In this document: positions 26,910-35,758 of the stretch, piece by piece
Layout: the number at the start of each line of letters is the position of its first letter
Numbering within the stretch: the stretch's first letter is position 1
Translations under genes and position numbers: made by a program
NCBI RefSeq assembly: GCF_000931445.1
Contig: NZ_CP010849.1
Span: forward strand, 5,084,001 to 5,148,000
Source of the DNA: Streptomyces cyaneogriseus subsp. noncyanogenus
GTDB lineage: Bacteria > Actinomycetota > Actinomycetes > Streptomycetales > Streptomycetaceae
Direction: 5' to 3'
DNA length: 64,000 bases
Notes under the pieces: model-generated
What the model was told of the DNA's origin: nothing
Databases searched by the model: none
What the model saw: the letters and a program-made list of their open reading frames with translations, nothing else

Positions 26910-29266
26910 TACTGGCATGCCTCGCAGGACTCGGGGTTTTCCAGGGAGCAGGCGACCGCTTCGGGGTCCGCGGCGGCCGGCACGGGGACGGTGGCCCGCG
27001 CCGCGCGGGCGATCCGGGTCGCCGGGCGCGAGCGCAGGTAGTACGTCGTCTTCAGCCCGGACTTCCAGGCGTAGGCGTACATCGAGGAGAGCTTGCCGAT
27101 GGTGGGCGTCTCCAGGAACAGGTTCAGCGACTGCGCCTGGTCGAGGTAGGGGGTGCGGGCGGCGGCCATGTCGATCAGGCCGCGCTGCGGGATCTCCCAC
27201 GCCGTGCGGTACAGCCGCCGTACGTCCTCGGGGATCCAGGTCAGCCCCTGCACCGAACCGCTCGCCTCGCGCAGCGCCTCGCGGGTGCGGGCGTCCCACA
27301 CGCCCAGCCGCTTGAGGTCGTCCACCAGGTAGGAATTGACCTGGAGGAACTCGCCGGACAGGGTCTCGCGCTTGAACAGGTTGGAGACCTGCGGCTCGAT
27401 GCACTCGTAGACGCCGGCGATGGAGGCGATGGTCGCGGTCGGGGCGATGGCGAGGAGCAGGGAGTTGCGCAGGCCCACGGCGGCGAGGCGCTCGCGCAGC
27501 GCCGCCCACCGCTCGGGCCAGGCCGGCTCGGTGTCGTAGTGGTCGGGGTGGAGGACACCGCGGGCGGTACGGGTCTTCTCCCAGGCCGGCAGGGGGCCGT
27601 TGCGTTCGGCGAGGTCGGCGGAGGCCTCGTACGCCGCGAGCATGATCCGCTCGGCGATCCGGGTGGACAGCCCCTTGGCCTCGGCGGAGTCGAAGGGCAG
27701 GCGCAGCTTGAAGAAGACGTCCTGGAGGCCCATCGCGCCCAGGCCCACCGGACGCCACCGGGCGTTGGAGCGGGCCGCCTGCCCGGTCGGGTAGAAGTTG
27801 ATGTCCACGACCCGGTCGAGGAAGGTGACGGCGGTGCGGACGGCGGCGTCCAGCCGCTCCCAGTCGATGTCGCGCGCGGCCGGGTCGACGAAGGCGCCGA
27901 GGTTGACCGACCCCAGGTTGCACACCGCCGTCTCGCCGTCGTCGGTGACCTCCAGGATCTCCGTGCAGAGGTTGGAGGAGTGGATGACGTGGCCCGGCTC
28001 GGCGGTCTGGTTGGCGGTGCGGTTGGCGGCGTCCTTGAAGGTCATCCAGCCGTTGCCGGTCTGGGCGAGGGTGCGCATCATCCGGCCGTACAGCTCGCGG
28101 GCCGGGAGCCGCTTGCGGGCCAGGCCCTTCGCCTCGGCCGCCCGGTAGGCGGCGTCGAACTCCTCGCCCCACAGGTCGACCAGCTCGGGCACGTCGGAGG
28201 GGGAGAACAGCGACCACGGCTCGTCGGCGGCGACGCGGCGCATGAACTCGTCGGGCACCCAGTGCGCGAGGTTCAGGTTGTGGGTGCGGCGGGCGTCCTC
28301 GCCGGTGTTGTCGCGCAGCTCCAGGAACTCCTCGATGTCCGCGTGCCAGGTCTCCAGGTAGACCGCCGCCGCGCCCTTGCGCCGGCCGCCCTGGTTCACG
28401 GCGGCGACCGATGCGTCGAGGGTCTTCAGGAACGGGACGATGCCGTTGGAGTGCCCGTTGGTGCCGCGGATCAGCGATCCGCGGGAGCGGACGCGGGAGT
28501 AGGCGATGCCGATGCCGCCGGCGTGCTTGGACAGGCGGGCGACCTGGTGGTAGCGCTCGTAGAGGGAGTCCAGCTCGTCCTTGGGGGAGTCCAGGAGGTA
28601 GCAGGACGACATCTGGGGGTGGCGGGTGCCGGAGTTGAACAGGGTGGGGGAGGACGGCAGGTAGTCCAGACGGCTCATCAGGCCGTACAGCGCGGCCACC
28701 TCGTCCAGCGCGCGGGTGGTGTCGTCCTCGGCCAGCCCGGCGGCGACCCGCAGCAGGAAGTGCTGGGGCGTCTCGATCACCTTGCGGGTGATCGGGTGGC
28801 GCAGCAGGTAGCGGCTGTAGAGGGTGCGCAGGCCGAAGTAGCCGAAGCGGTCGTCGGCGTGCGGGTCGGCCAGCGCGTCCAGGCGCTCCGCGTGGCGGCG
28901 GACGAACGCGGCGGTGCGGTCGGCGATCAGGCCCTCGCGGTGGCCGGTGGCGACGGACTCGGTGAACGCGGTGACGCCCTGGGAGGCGGCCTCGGCGCGG
29001 ATGCCGATGGTCAGCAGCCGGGCGGCCAGCTTGGAGTAGGCGGGGTCCTCGGCGATCAGGCCGGCCGCCGCCTCCGTGGCCAGCTCGCGCAGCTCCGTCT
29101 CGTCCGCCCGCGCGGACCGGCCGCGCAGCGCGGCGGCGGCGACCCGGCCGGGGTCGGCGTCGGGGAGGTCGGCGGTCAGCTCGGTCAGGGTCCGCAGCAG
29201 CGCGGCACCGGGACCGTCGTGCTCCGGCTGGATCGCTGAAGCCGGGTCGGCTGGCGCGATGGTCAC
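26909..29266 (-). CDS. nrdA: Class Ia ribonucleotide reductase large subunit
   Basis: The roughly 785-residue R1 subunit holds the active site and the allosteric nucleotide sites. Core motifs are visible: SSCYLLDSPKDELDSLYE, the glycyl-side cysteine region NLCTEI with EPGHVIHSSNLC, and the specificity-loop region GSLIRGTNGHSNGIVP. The C-terminal thioredoxin-reducible pair is CEACQ. The N-terminal ATP-cone is divergent. I prefer the GTG at 29266, which follows GAGGGAG, over a GTG at 29290. The next gene downstream is nrdB. Expression should be repressed by adenosylcobalamin through the 5' riboswitch, because B12 permits use of the alternative class II enzyme. Confidence 0.94.
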   Translation of the reverse strand: MTIAPADPASAIQPEHDGPGAALLRTLTELTADLPDADPGRVAAAALRGRSARADETELRELATEAAAGLIAEDPAYSKLAARLLTIGIRAEAASQGVTAFTESVATGHREGLIADRTAAFVRRHAERLDALADPHADDRFGYFGLRTLYSRYLLRHPITRKVIETPQHFLLRVAAGLAEDDTTRALDEVAALYGLMSRLDYLPSSPTLFNSGTRHPQMSSCYLLDSPKDELDSLYERYHQVARLSKHAGGIGIAYSRVRSRGSLIRGTNGHSNGIVPFLKTLDASVAAVNQGGRRKGAAAVYLETWHADIEEFLELRDNTGEDARRTHNLNLAHWVPDEFMRRVAADEPWSLFSPSDVPELVDLWGEEFDAAYRAAEAKGLARKRLPARELYGRMMRTLAQTGNGWMTFKDAANRTANQTAEPGHVIHSSNLCTEILEVTDDGETAVCNLGSVNLGAFVDPAARDIDWERLDAAVRTAVTFLDRVVDINFYPTGQAARSNARWRPVGLGAMGLQDVFFKLRLPFDSAEAKGLSTRIAERIMLAAYEASADLAERNGPLPAWEKTRTARGVLHPDHYDTEPAWPERWAALRERLAAVGLRNSLLLAIAPTATIASIAGVYECIEPQVSNLFKRETLSGEFLQVNSYLVDDLKRLGVWDARTREALREASGSVQGLTWIPEDVRRLYRTAWEIPQRGLIDMAAARTPYLDQAQSLNLFLETPTIGKLSSMYAYAWKSGLKTTYYLRSRPATRIARAARATVPVPAAADPEAVACSLENPESCEACQ

Positions 29267-29399
29267 GTGAGGCACTCCCTCGCTCGGCACGGGGCCTTGC
29301 GCAGGGCAGGGGGCAGCTCACGAGCGCACGCGGCGTCGCGTCCACCGGCCCATTCCGCGAGGCCCGGACGTCACAGCACACGGGCCGGACGGCCCGGTG

Positions 29400-29535
29400 C
29401 ACTGCCGGCAGGTCCTCGGACTGGCTCGATGCGCGGATGCGGCTTCTGCGGGATACGCAGGCATACGGGCATGAGTACACCGTTGCGGGACAGTTCCGGA
29501 TTCGCACCGGATTCCCCTGCGGCGACAGCGAGCAC
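29400..29535 (-). promoter_or_regulatory. Cobalamin (B12) riboswitch upstream of nrdA
   Basis: Read on the minus strand, the leader contains the classic order of a cobalamin riboswitch. First comes the conserved core (ggggaatccggtgcgaatcc, then ggaactgtcccgcaacggtg, about 29475-29520). The variable P-stems follow, and then the B12-box region agtccgaggacctgcc (about 29407-29422). The nrdA start is about 135 bases further on, room enough for an expression platform. A B12 riboswitch on the Streptomyces nrdABS operon is established. The 5' boundary is approximate. Confidence 0.92.
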
Positions 29536-29536
29536 G

Positions 29537-29583
29537 AGCATACATCTTGTGCCGGGCCCCGGAGCCACCCCCAGATGTTGTGT
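29537..29583 (-). promoter_or_regulatory. Two NrdR-box-like sites upstream of the nrd riboswitch
   Basis: Two related 16-base sites occupy 29537-29552 (contains tacatcttgtgc on the plus strand) and 29568-29583 (contains agatgttgtgt). They are 31 bases apart start to start, three helical turns, which is the spacing reported for NrdR box pairs. They resemble the NrdR consensus acaCwAtATATwGtgt only partly. NrdR repression of nrdABS is known in S. coelicolor; these coordinates are my inference. Confidence 0.6.
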
Positions 29584-29593
29584 CGCCGCTGGG

Positions 29594-30103
29594 TCAGCGT
29601 AGGGTCAACGCGTAGGTGAGGAGAGTGATGTCGTCCAGCTCCGGCAGCGGGTTCCAGTCCCGCTCGGGGGTGCGGACGAAGCCCAGCCGCTCGTAGAGGC
29701 GGTGGGCGGTGCGCATGGCGCGCTGGGTCGACAGGACGACCCGTACGCAGCCCTCGACGGCCCGTGCCCGCTCCACACAGGCGCGGACGAGGGCCTCGCC
29801 GACGCCCCGGCCGCGGGCCGCGTGCGCGACCGCCAGCATCCGGATCTCGGCCTCGCCGGGCCGGGCTATGTCGGCCATGGGGCCGCCGGACGGCACGAAC
29901 GTCACGCCGCCGACGACGCGTTCGTCCTCGACGGCTGCCAGCACCTCGGCCGCGGCGGCCCGCCCCGCCACGTCCCGCAGCTCGCCGAGGTAGGCGTCCG
30001 ACTCCCCGAAGTCGAGGAGTCCGTCCTGGAGGTAGGCGTGGGCGGTGATCTCGCCGAGGGGCGCGTAGTCACCGGGTACGGCTCGCCTGATCACGATGTC
30101 CAT
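29594..30103 (-). CDS. GNAT-family N-acetyltransferase
   Basis: A 169-residue single-domain GNAT protein. The acetyl-CoA-binding motif A reads AEIRMLAVAHAARGRGVGEALV (about 85-106, R/Q-x-x-G-x-G/A form), and motif B follows with TAHRLYERLGF. The N-terminus (MDIVIRRAVPGDYAPLGEIT) is standard. The acceptor substrate cannot be read from sequence. It is the only gene between the nrd regulatory region and the symporter, and its stop lies 10 bases from the NrdR-like box, so its 3' end abuts the nrd promoter. Confidence 0.88.
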   Translation of the reverse strand: MDIVIRRAVPGDYAPLGEITAHAYLQDGLLDFGESDAYLGELRDVAGRAAAAEVLAAVEDERVVGGVTFVPSGGPMADIARPGEAEIRMLAVAHAARGRGVGEALVRACVERARAVEGCVRVVLSTQRAMRTAHRLYERLGFVRTPERDWNPLPELDDITLLTYALTLR

Positions 30104-30185
30104 GCGGGCGAGTGTGCCCGACGGGTACGGCGACGGGCCGCCGGATTTCCTCCGGCGGCCCGTGCGCGGGGTGCGGGTGCGGGCG

Positions 30186-31814
30186 TCAGTGCGCCGCGCC
30201 GGCGGTGGCCGGCGGCAGCTCCGTCTGCACGCCGGGGTCGCCGGCGTCCGCGGTGTAGTCCTCCGGGCTCGTCTCGTCGACGCCGTCCGGCGCCTTGACC
30301 GCCCGCAGGACGACCGTCAGGACCACGGTGACCACCAGGTTGAGCACGAAGGCGGTCAGACCGATGTAGCCGATCTCGCCGATGCCGGGGATCTCCTTGG
30401 CCGAGCCGCCGAAGTGCTTCTGCGTCGGGGAGGCGACACCGTAGGCGGCGAGCGTGCCGTACACCATGCCGACCGCCCAGCCGGCCAGCAGCGCCCAGCG
30501 GTGGAACCAGCGGGTGAACAGGCCGCCCACCAGCGCCGGGAAGGTCTGGAGGATCCAGATGCCGCCCAGGAGCTGGAAGTTGATCGCGACCGTCTTGTCC
30601 ATCGTCAGGACGAAGGCGAGCGCGCCCACCTTCACCAGCAGCGAGACCAGCTTGGAGACCTTGGTCTCCTGCTCCGCCGTCGCGTCCGGCTTGATGAAGT
30701 CCTTGTAGATGTTGCGGGTGAACAGGTTCGCCGCCGCGATCGACATGATCGCCGCCGGGACCAGGGCGCCGATGCCGATGGCCGCGAACGCCACGCCCGC
30801 GAACCAGTCGGGGAACATGTCCTCGAAGAGCTGCGGGATCGCGAGCTGCCCGTTGCTCACCTTGATGCCGGCCGCGATCGCCATGAAGCCGAGCAGCGCC
30901 AGCAGGCCCAGCATCAGCGAGTACAGCGGCAGGATCGTGGTGTTGCGGCGGATCACCTCGCGGCTGCGCGAGGACAGCGTCGCGGTGATCGAGTGCGGGT
31001 ACATGAAGAGCGCGAGCGCGGAGCCCAGCGCCAGCGTGGCGTACGTCCACTGGCCCGCCTCGCCCGGTGCCAGCGCGCCGCGCGGCTGGCCGGTGGCCGG
31101 GTTGGTCTGGGCGAAGGCGTCGCCCGCCTTGGCGAAGATGTCGTCGAACCCGCCCAGCTTGATCGGGATGTAGATGATCGCCACCGCGATGACGATGTAG
31201 ATCAGCGCGTCCTTGACGAACGCGATCAGCGCGGGGGCGCGCAGGCCCGACGAGTAGGTGTACGCGGCCAGCACACCGAAGGCGATCAGCAGCGGCAGGT
31301 CCTTGATGAACCAGTTGGTGTCCTCCCCGCCGCCGACGCCCATCACGTCCAGCACGGCCTGGATGCCGACCAACTGGAGCGCGATGTACGGCATCGTCGC
31401 CAGGATGCCGGTCACGGCCACCGCCAGCGACAGCCCCTTGGAGCCGAACCGGCCGCGCACGAAGTCCGAGGTCGTCACATAGCCGTGCTTGTGCGAGACC
31501 GACCACAGGCGCGGCAGGAACGTGAAGATCAGCGGGTAGACGAGGATCGTGTACGGCACGGCGAAGAAGCCGGAGGCGCCCGCCGCGTAGATGGCCGCGG
31601 GCACGGCGACGAAGGTGTACGCCGTGTACAGGTCGCCGCCCAGCAGGAACCATGTGATCCAGGTGCCGAACGACCGGCCGCCCAGGCCCCATTCGTCGAG
31701 GCTGTGCTCGTTCTCCGCCTTGCGCCAGCGGGCCGCCAGGAAGCCCATGACGGTGACGAGCAGGAAGAAGAAGATGAAGACGGCGAGTGCGACGCCGTTC
31801 ACGCCGTCCTTCAC
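30186..31814 (-). CDS. Sodium:solute symporter (SSS family, monocarboxylate/acetate-type)
   Basis: A 542-residue integral membrane protein with about 13 hydrophobic segments. The SSS signature region is GLGGRSFGTWITWFLLGGDLYTAYTFVAVPAAIYAAGASGFFAVPYTILVYPL. The C-terminal 40 residues are acidic and cytoplasmic. Together with the small DUF3311 protein encoded just upstream it resembles MctP/MctC-type monocarboxylate uptake systems. Na+ dependence and substrate are inferred from family. The start overlaps the DUF3311 stop (ATGA), so the two proteins are probably made together. Confidence 0.9.
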   Translation of the reverse strand: MKDGVNGVALAVFIFFFLLVTVMGFLAARWRKAENEHSLDEWGLGGRSFGTWITWFLLGGDLYTAYTFVAVPAAIYAAGASGFFAVPYTILVYPLIFTFLPRLWSVSHKHGYVTTSDFVRGRFGSKGLSLAVAVTGILATMPYIALQLVGIQAVLDVMGVGGGEDTNWFIKDLPLLIAFGVLAAYTYSSGLRAPALIAFVKDALIYIVIAVAIIYIPIKLGGFDDIFAKAGDAFAQTNPATGQPRGALAPGEAGQWTYATLALGSALALFMYPHSITATLSSRSREVIRRNTTILPLYSLMLGLLALLGFMAIAAGIKVSNGQLAIPQLFEDMFPDWFAGVAFAAIGIGALVPAAIMSIAAANLFTRNIYKDFIKPDATAEQETKVSKLVSLLVKVGALAFVLTMDKTVAINFQLLGGIWILQTFPALVGGLFTRWFHRWALLAGWAVGMVYGTLAAYGVASPTQKHFGGSAKEIPGIGEIGYIGLTAFVLNLVVTVVLTVVLRAVKAPDGVDETSPEDYTADAGDPGVQTELPPATAGAAH

Positions 31815-32068
31815 CGGCCGGCACCTCCCCGGCGGGAGCGCTGGTCACGCTGCCACAGCTTGTAAGCGATCATGGTCAGCGCGGTGGAGACGACCACCCA
31901 CGCCATCTGGTACCAGTAGAAGAACGGGATGCCGATGAACTCCGGCTCCACCTTGGCGTACGAATCGACCCACAGCATCGCCACGAAGGGCGCGACGAGG
32001 CAGAGGGCGATGACGACGCGCACGGGCGTCACCACTGGCCCTCTGTTGACTTCCGGGGGTTGCGACAT
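31811..32068 (-). CDS. DUF3311 small membrane partner of SSS symporter
   Basis: An 85-residue protein with two transmembrane helices (VRVVIALCLVAPFVAMLWV and FFYWYQMAWVVVSTALTMIAYKLW). The PFFYWYQMAWV motif is typical of DUF3311, which is almost always encoded directly ahead of an SSS transporter and is thought to be an accessory subunit. The ATG at 32068 removes a spurious basic extension. Translationally coupled to the symporter. Confidence 0.85.
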   Translation of the reverse strand: MSQPPEVNRGPVVTPVRVVIALCLVAPFVAMLWVDSYAKVEPEFIGIPFFYWYQMAWVVVSTALTMIAYKLWQRDQRSRRGGAGR

Positions 32069-32251
32069 CTGGTGGCTCCGTCCCCTCACCGATCACCTGG
32101 AGTAACGCGCAGGAAATCTAGGTGACGGTGACACGACAGCGGAAGCCCCCGTCCGTATATCGGTCACACCTGGCGCGGGCCGGGCGGCGGCTCCGGCCCC
32201 GGCCCGGGGCCCGCTCCCGCCGCCCGGTCCGCGCGCGCCGGTCCGGCCCGG

Positions 32252-33016
32252 TCAGTCCTGGGGCCGCTTCAGGCGGGCGACGAACTTGTACCGGTCGCCC
32301 CGGTAGACCGACCGCACCCACTCCACCGGCTGCCCGTCCCGGTCCAGCGAGTGCCGGGAGAGCATCAGCATCGGCAGGCCCACGTCGGTGCCGAGCAGGC
32401 CGGCCTCGCGCGGGGTGGCCAGCGAGGTCTCGATGGTCTCCTCGGCCTCCGCGAGATGGACGTCGTACACCTCGGCGAGGGCGGTGTAGAGGGAGGTGTA
32501 CTTGGCGAGGCTGCGGCGCAGCGCCGGGAAGCGCTTGGCGGACAGATGGGTGGTCTCGATGGCCATCGGCTCGCCGTTGGCCATGCGCAGCCGCTCGATG
32601 CGCAGCACCCGCCCGCCGGCGGCGATGTCGAGCAGACCGGCGAGCCGGTCGTCGGCGGTGATGTAGCCGATGTCCAGCAGCTGCGAGGTGGGCTCCAGGC
32701 CCTGGGCGCGCATGTCCTCGGTGTAGGAGGTGAGTTGCAGCGCCTGGGACACCTTCGGCTTGGCGACGAAGGTGCCCTTGCCCTGGATGCGCTCCAGCCG
32801 GCCCTCGACGACCAGCTCCTGGAGGGCCTGGCGGACGGTGGTGCGGGAGGTGTCGAACTCGGCGGCCAGGGTGCGCTCGGGGGGCACGGGGGTGCCCGGC
32901 GGCAGCGTCCGGGTCATGTCGAGCAGGTGCCGCTTCAAGCGGTAGTACTTGGGCACGCGCGCCGTACGGACACCGGTCCCGTTCTCGTTCTCCGCACTGC
33001 TGACGTCGGTGCTCAT
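32252..33016 (-). CDS. dasR: DasR, GntR/HutC-family global regulator of aminosugar use
   Basis: A 254-residue repressor. The winged HTH (residues 20-88: KYYRLKRHLLDM...DTSRTTVRQALQELVVEGRLERIQGKGTFVA) is GntR type, and the C-terminal UTRA/HutC domain (about 110-250) binds effector. In Streptomyces, DasR binds dre sites, releases them in response to glucosamine-6-phosphate or N-acetylglucosamine-6-phosphate, and links chitin breakdown to development and antibiotic control. Divergent from dasABC with four dre-like sequences in the spacer. Sequence and context agree with orthology. Confidence 0.96.
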   Translation of the reverse strand: MSTDVSSAENENGTGVRTARVPKYYRLKRHLLDMTRTLPPGTPVPPERTLAAEFDTSRTTVRQALQELVVEGRLERIQGKGTFVAKPKVSQALQLTSYTEDMRAQGLEPTSQLLDIGYITADDRLAGLLDIAAGGRVLRIERLRMANGEPMAIETTHLSAKRFPALRRSLAKYTSLYTALAEVYDVHLAEAEETIETSLATPREAGLLGTDVGLPMLMLSRHSLDRDGQPVEWVRSVYRGDRYKFVARLKRPQD

Positions 33017-33151
33017 GCTCTGCCTTCCCGGCTCCGGGTGCCGAAGCGACCGACGTCCTCATCGGCCACGGCTCACATCGTGGCACGGCTTCGCGCGGCG
33101 GGGGCCGGCCCGCACGCTCCGTGATCTCCTCTGTATACCGCCGCGCCCGGC

Positions 33152-33340
33152 GTTGGTCTAGTCCACAGCGCCGTGACACCGCGTGGTCCGACGCCCGTTG
33201 TGCCGCTTGCGCAATGAAAGGTCCCTGCATATCGCGGTCCCATAACGGAGGACTGGAGCCCACTCGAACACCCTTGACAGCCCTATTGGTCTGGGCCAAG
33301 CTCCCCCCTACTGGTCTACACCATTGGTCCAGTCCCGGCC
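33152..33340. promoter_or_regulatory. Cluster of DasR sites (dre) between dasR and dasA
   Basis: Four dre-like 16-mers are visible. The two best are GTTGGTCTAGTCCACA (33152-33167) and ACTGGTCTACACCATT (33310-33325). Weaker ones are ATTGGTCTGGGCCAAG (33285-33300) and an overlapping one with TTGGTCCAGTCC near 33322. The published consensus is ACTGGTCTAGACCACT. A -35-like TTGACA lies at 33274-33279 for the dasA direction. This agrees with DasR control of both genes. Confidence 0.85.
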
Positions 33341-33412
33341 CCATGGGCGGTACGCGTCGTCGAGCAACCGCGGGGAGCCAGGGGGGTTTGTGGCATCCCT
33401 GAGGAGGGTGGC

Positions 33413-34672
33413 GTGAAGCGCAAGCTGACAGCCGCGATCGGTATCGCGGGCATGATCTTCTCCATCGCGGCGTGCGGGGGCGGCGACGGTGGCAGCGAGT
33501 CCGAGGGGCCGCAGACGCTCACGGTGTGGATGATGGACGGCTCCACGCCGGACCAGTGGCAGAAGGACCTCGCCGCCGAGTTCGAGGCGAAGACCAAGGC
33601 CAAGGTCAAGTTCGAGACCCAGACGTGGAACGGCATCCAGCAGAAGCTGACCACCGCCCTGTCCGAGGAGAACCCGCCCGACGTCTTCGAGATCGGCAAC
33701 ACCCAGACCCCGGCCTACGCCAAGACCGGCGGCCTCGCCGACCTCTCCGGCCTCAAGAGCGAGATCGGCGCCGACTGGACCGCCTCCCTCAACAAGTCGG
33801 CCGTCTACGAGGGCAAGCAGTACGCGGCGCCGTGGTTCGTCGTCAACCGCGTCGTCATCTACAACAAGAAGGTCTGGGCGGACGCGGGCATCAAGACCCC
33901 GCCCAAGACCCGGGACGAGTTCCACGCCGCGCTGAAGAAGATCGGCGAGAAGACCGACGCCGAGCCGATCTACCTGCCCGGCCAGAACTGGTACCACTTC
34001 GTCGGCCTCGTGATCGGCGAAGGCGGCGAACTGGTCAAGAAGGACGGCGACAAGTACGTCTCCAACCTCGCCGACCCCAAGGTCGTCGCCGCCGCGGAGA
34101 CCTACAAGAAGTTCCAGGCGCTGTCCAAGGCCCCCAAGGACAAGGACGAGGCCACCCCCCAGCAGGGCGAGATCTTCGCCAAGGGGAACGTCGGCGCGAT
34201 CATCGGCATGGGCTGGGAGGCCGGCACCGCCATCAAGGCCAACCCGGCGATCGAGAAGGAGATCGGCTACTTCACCATCCCCGGTGAGACGGCCGCCAAG
34301 CCCGAGGGCGTCTTCCTGGGCGGCTCCAACCTCGCCGTGGCCGCGGGCAGCAAGAAGCAGGACCTCGCCAAGGAGTTCCTGAAGATCGCCCTGTCGGACA
34401 AGTACGAGGGCCGGCTGGCCAAGCTCAACGGCGTCATCCCGAACAAGGAAGCGCTCCAGACCAACCTGGAGGGCAACCCCGCCGCCGAGGCCGCCGCGCC
34501 GGCCGTCGCGGGCGGTGACACCACGCCGCTGATCCCCGAGTGGGCCGCGGTCGAGAACGACCCCAACCCGATCAAGACCTACCTGACCGCCGTACTGAAC
34601 GGGAAGTCCCCGGCCGAGGCCGCCCGGCAGGTCGAGGGCGAGTTCAACAAGCGCCTGGCGCAGCAGCAGTAG
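33413..34672 (+). CDS. dasA: DasA, N,N'-diacetylchitobiose-binding lipoprotein
   Basis: A 419-residue extracellular solute-binding protein (family 1) anchored by lipid. The signal peptide ends in the lipobox SIAAC with Cys21, followed by a Gly/Asp/Ser linker. The fold pattern LTVWMMDGSTPDQWQKDLAAEFEAKTKAKVKFE is typical of sugar binders. In S. coelicolor DasA is the chitobiose receptor of the DasABC importer. The GTG at 33413 follows GAGGAGGG. First gene of dasA-dasB-dasC-dasD, downstream of the dre cluster. The energising ATPase is not here; Streptomyces supply it as the shared MsiK. Confidence 0.95.
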   Translation: MKRKLTAAIGIAGMIFSIAACGGGDGGSESEGPQTLTVWMMDGSTPDQWQKDLAAEFEAKTKAKVKFETQTWNGIQQKLTTALSEENPPDVFEIGNTQTPAYAKTGGLADLSGLKSEIGADWTASLNKSAVYEGKQYAAPWFVVNRVVIYNKKVWADAGIKTPPKTRDEFHAALKKIGEKTDAEPIYLPGQNWYHFVGLVIGEGGELVKKDGDKYVSNLADPKVVAAAETYKKFQALSKAPKDKDEATPQQGEIFAKGNVGAIIGMGWEAGTAIKANPAIEKEIGYFTIPGETAAKPEGVFLGGSNLAVAAGSKKQDLAKEFLKIALSDKYEGRLAKLNGVIPNKEALQTNLEGNPAAEAAAPAVAGGDTTPLIPEWAAVENDPNPIKTYLTAVLNGKSPAEAARQVEGEFNKRLAQQQ

Positions 34673-34750
34673 GAGCAGCCCTCACGCCGGGGTCGGGGGG
34701 CCGTACGCCCGACGGCCCCCGCCCCGGCGCGGCACAGGTCGAGAAGAGAG

Positions 34751-35758
34751 ATGGCGAGCATGACCGTGCAGACCGAACGGCCGCCCTCCGGCCCGGCGGA
34801 AGGCCCGCCGGACGTCCGCAAGCCCGGCGGCGCGGGACCCGGCCGGACCACCCCGCGAGCCGCGTCGCGCGCCGGCGCCCTCGCCCCGTACCTGTTGCTG
34901 CTGCCGGCCTGCGCGGCCACCGTGCTGCTGCTGGGCTGGCCGCTGCTCAAGGACGTGCTGCTGTCGTTCCAGAACCTCAACATGGCGCAGCTCATCCAGC
35001 ACGTCACCGAGTGGAACGGCTTCGACAACTACCGGGAGGTCCTCACCGGCGAGGACTTCTGGCGGGTCACCCTCCGCTCGATCCTGTTCACGGCGGTCAA
35101 CGTCGCCCTGGTCATGGTCCTGGGCGGGCTGATCGGCCTGCTGCTCGCCCGTCTCGGCAAGCGGATGCGGCTGACCCTCCTGATCGGCCTGGTGCTGGCC
35201 TGGGCGATGCCGGTGGTCGCCGCCACCACCGTCTACCAGTGGCTGTTCGCCCAGCGCTTCGGCGTGGTCAACTGGGTGCTGGACCGGCTCGGCTGGCACT
35301 CCATGGCCGACTACAGCTGGACCAGCAGCCAGATGTCGACGTTCTTCGTCGTCACCGTACTGATCGTCTGGCAGTCCATCCCGTTCGTCGCCATCAACCT
35401 CTACGCGGCGACCACCACCATCCCCGGCGAGCTGTACGAGGCCGCCGCCCTGGACGGGGCGAGCGCCTGGCGCAGCTTCACCACCGTGACCATGCCGTTC
35501 CTGCGGCCGTTCCTGTACGCGACGACCTTCCTGGAGATCATCTGGGTCTTCAAGGCGTTCGTGCAGGTCTTCACCATCAACGGCGGCGGCCCCGACCGGC
35601 TCACCGAGATCCTGCCCGTCTACGCCTACGTCGAGGGCGTCGGCAACCAGCACTACGGCATGGGCGCGGCGATCGCCGTCCTGACCATCCTGATCCTGCT
35701 CGGCCTGACCGCGTACTACCTCAGGATCGTGCTCAAGCAAGAGGAGGACGAGGCGTGA
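34751..35758 (+). CDS. dasB: DasB, sugar ABC transporter permease
   Basis: A 335-residue MalF-type permease with six transmembrane helices after a Pro/Gly-rich cytoplasmic N-terminus of about 40 residues. The EAA loop contacting the ATPase is ELYEAAALDGASAWRSFTTVTMPFLRP. It forms the chitobiose channel with DasC. GAGAAGAGAG precedes the ATG. The stop codon overlaps the dasC start (GTGA), so translation is coupled. There are 78 bases between dasA and dasB, room for partial termination that would favour the binding protein. Confidence 0.94.
   Translation: MASMTVQTERPPSGPAEGPPDVRKPGGAGPGRTTPRAASRAGALAPYLLLLPACAATVLLLGWPLLKDVLLSFQNLNMAQLIQHVTEWNGFDNYREVLTGEDFWRVTLRSILFTAVNVALVMVLGGLIGLLLARLGKRMRLTLLIGLVLAWAMPVVAATTVYQWLFAQRFGVVNWVLDRLGWHSMADYSWTSSQMSTFFVVTVLIVWQSIPFVAINLYAATTTIPGELYEAAALDGASAWRSFTTVTMPFLRPFLYATTFLEIIWVFKAFVQVFTINGGGPDRLTEILPVYAYVEGVGNQHYGMGAAIAVLTILILLGLTAYYLRIVLKQEEDEA

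Noticed and set aside
27539..29239. 566-residue plus-strand frame
   Set aside because: Antisense shadow of nrdA.
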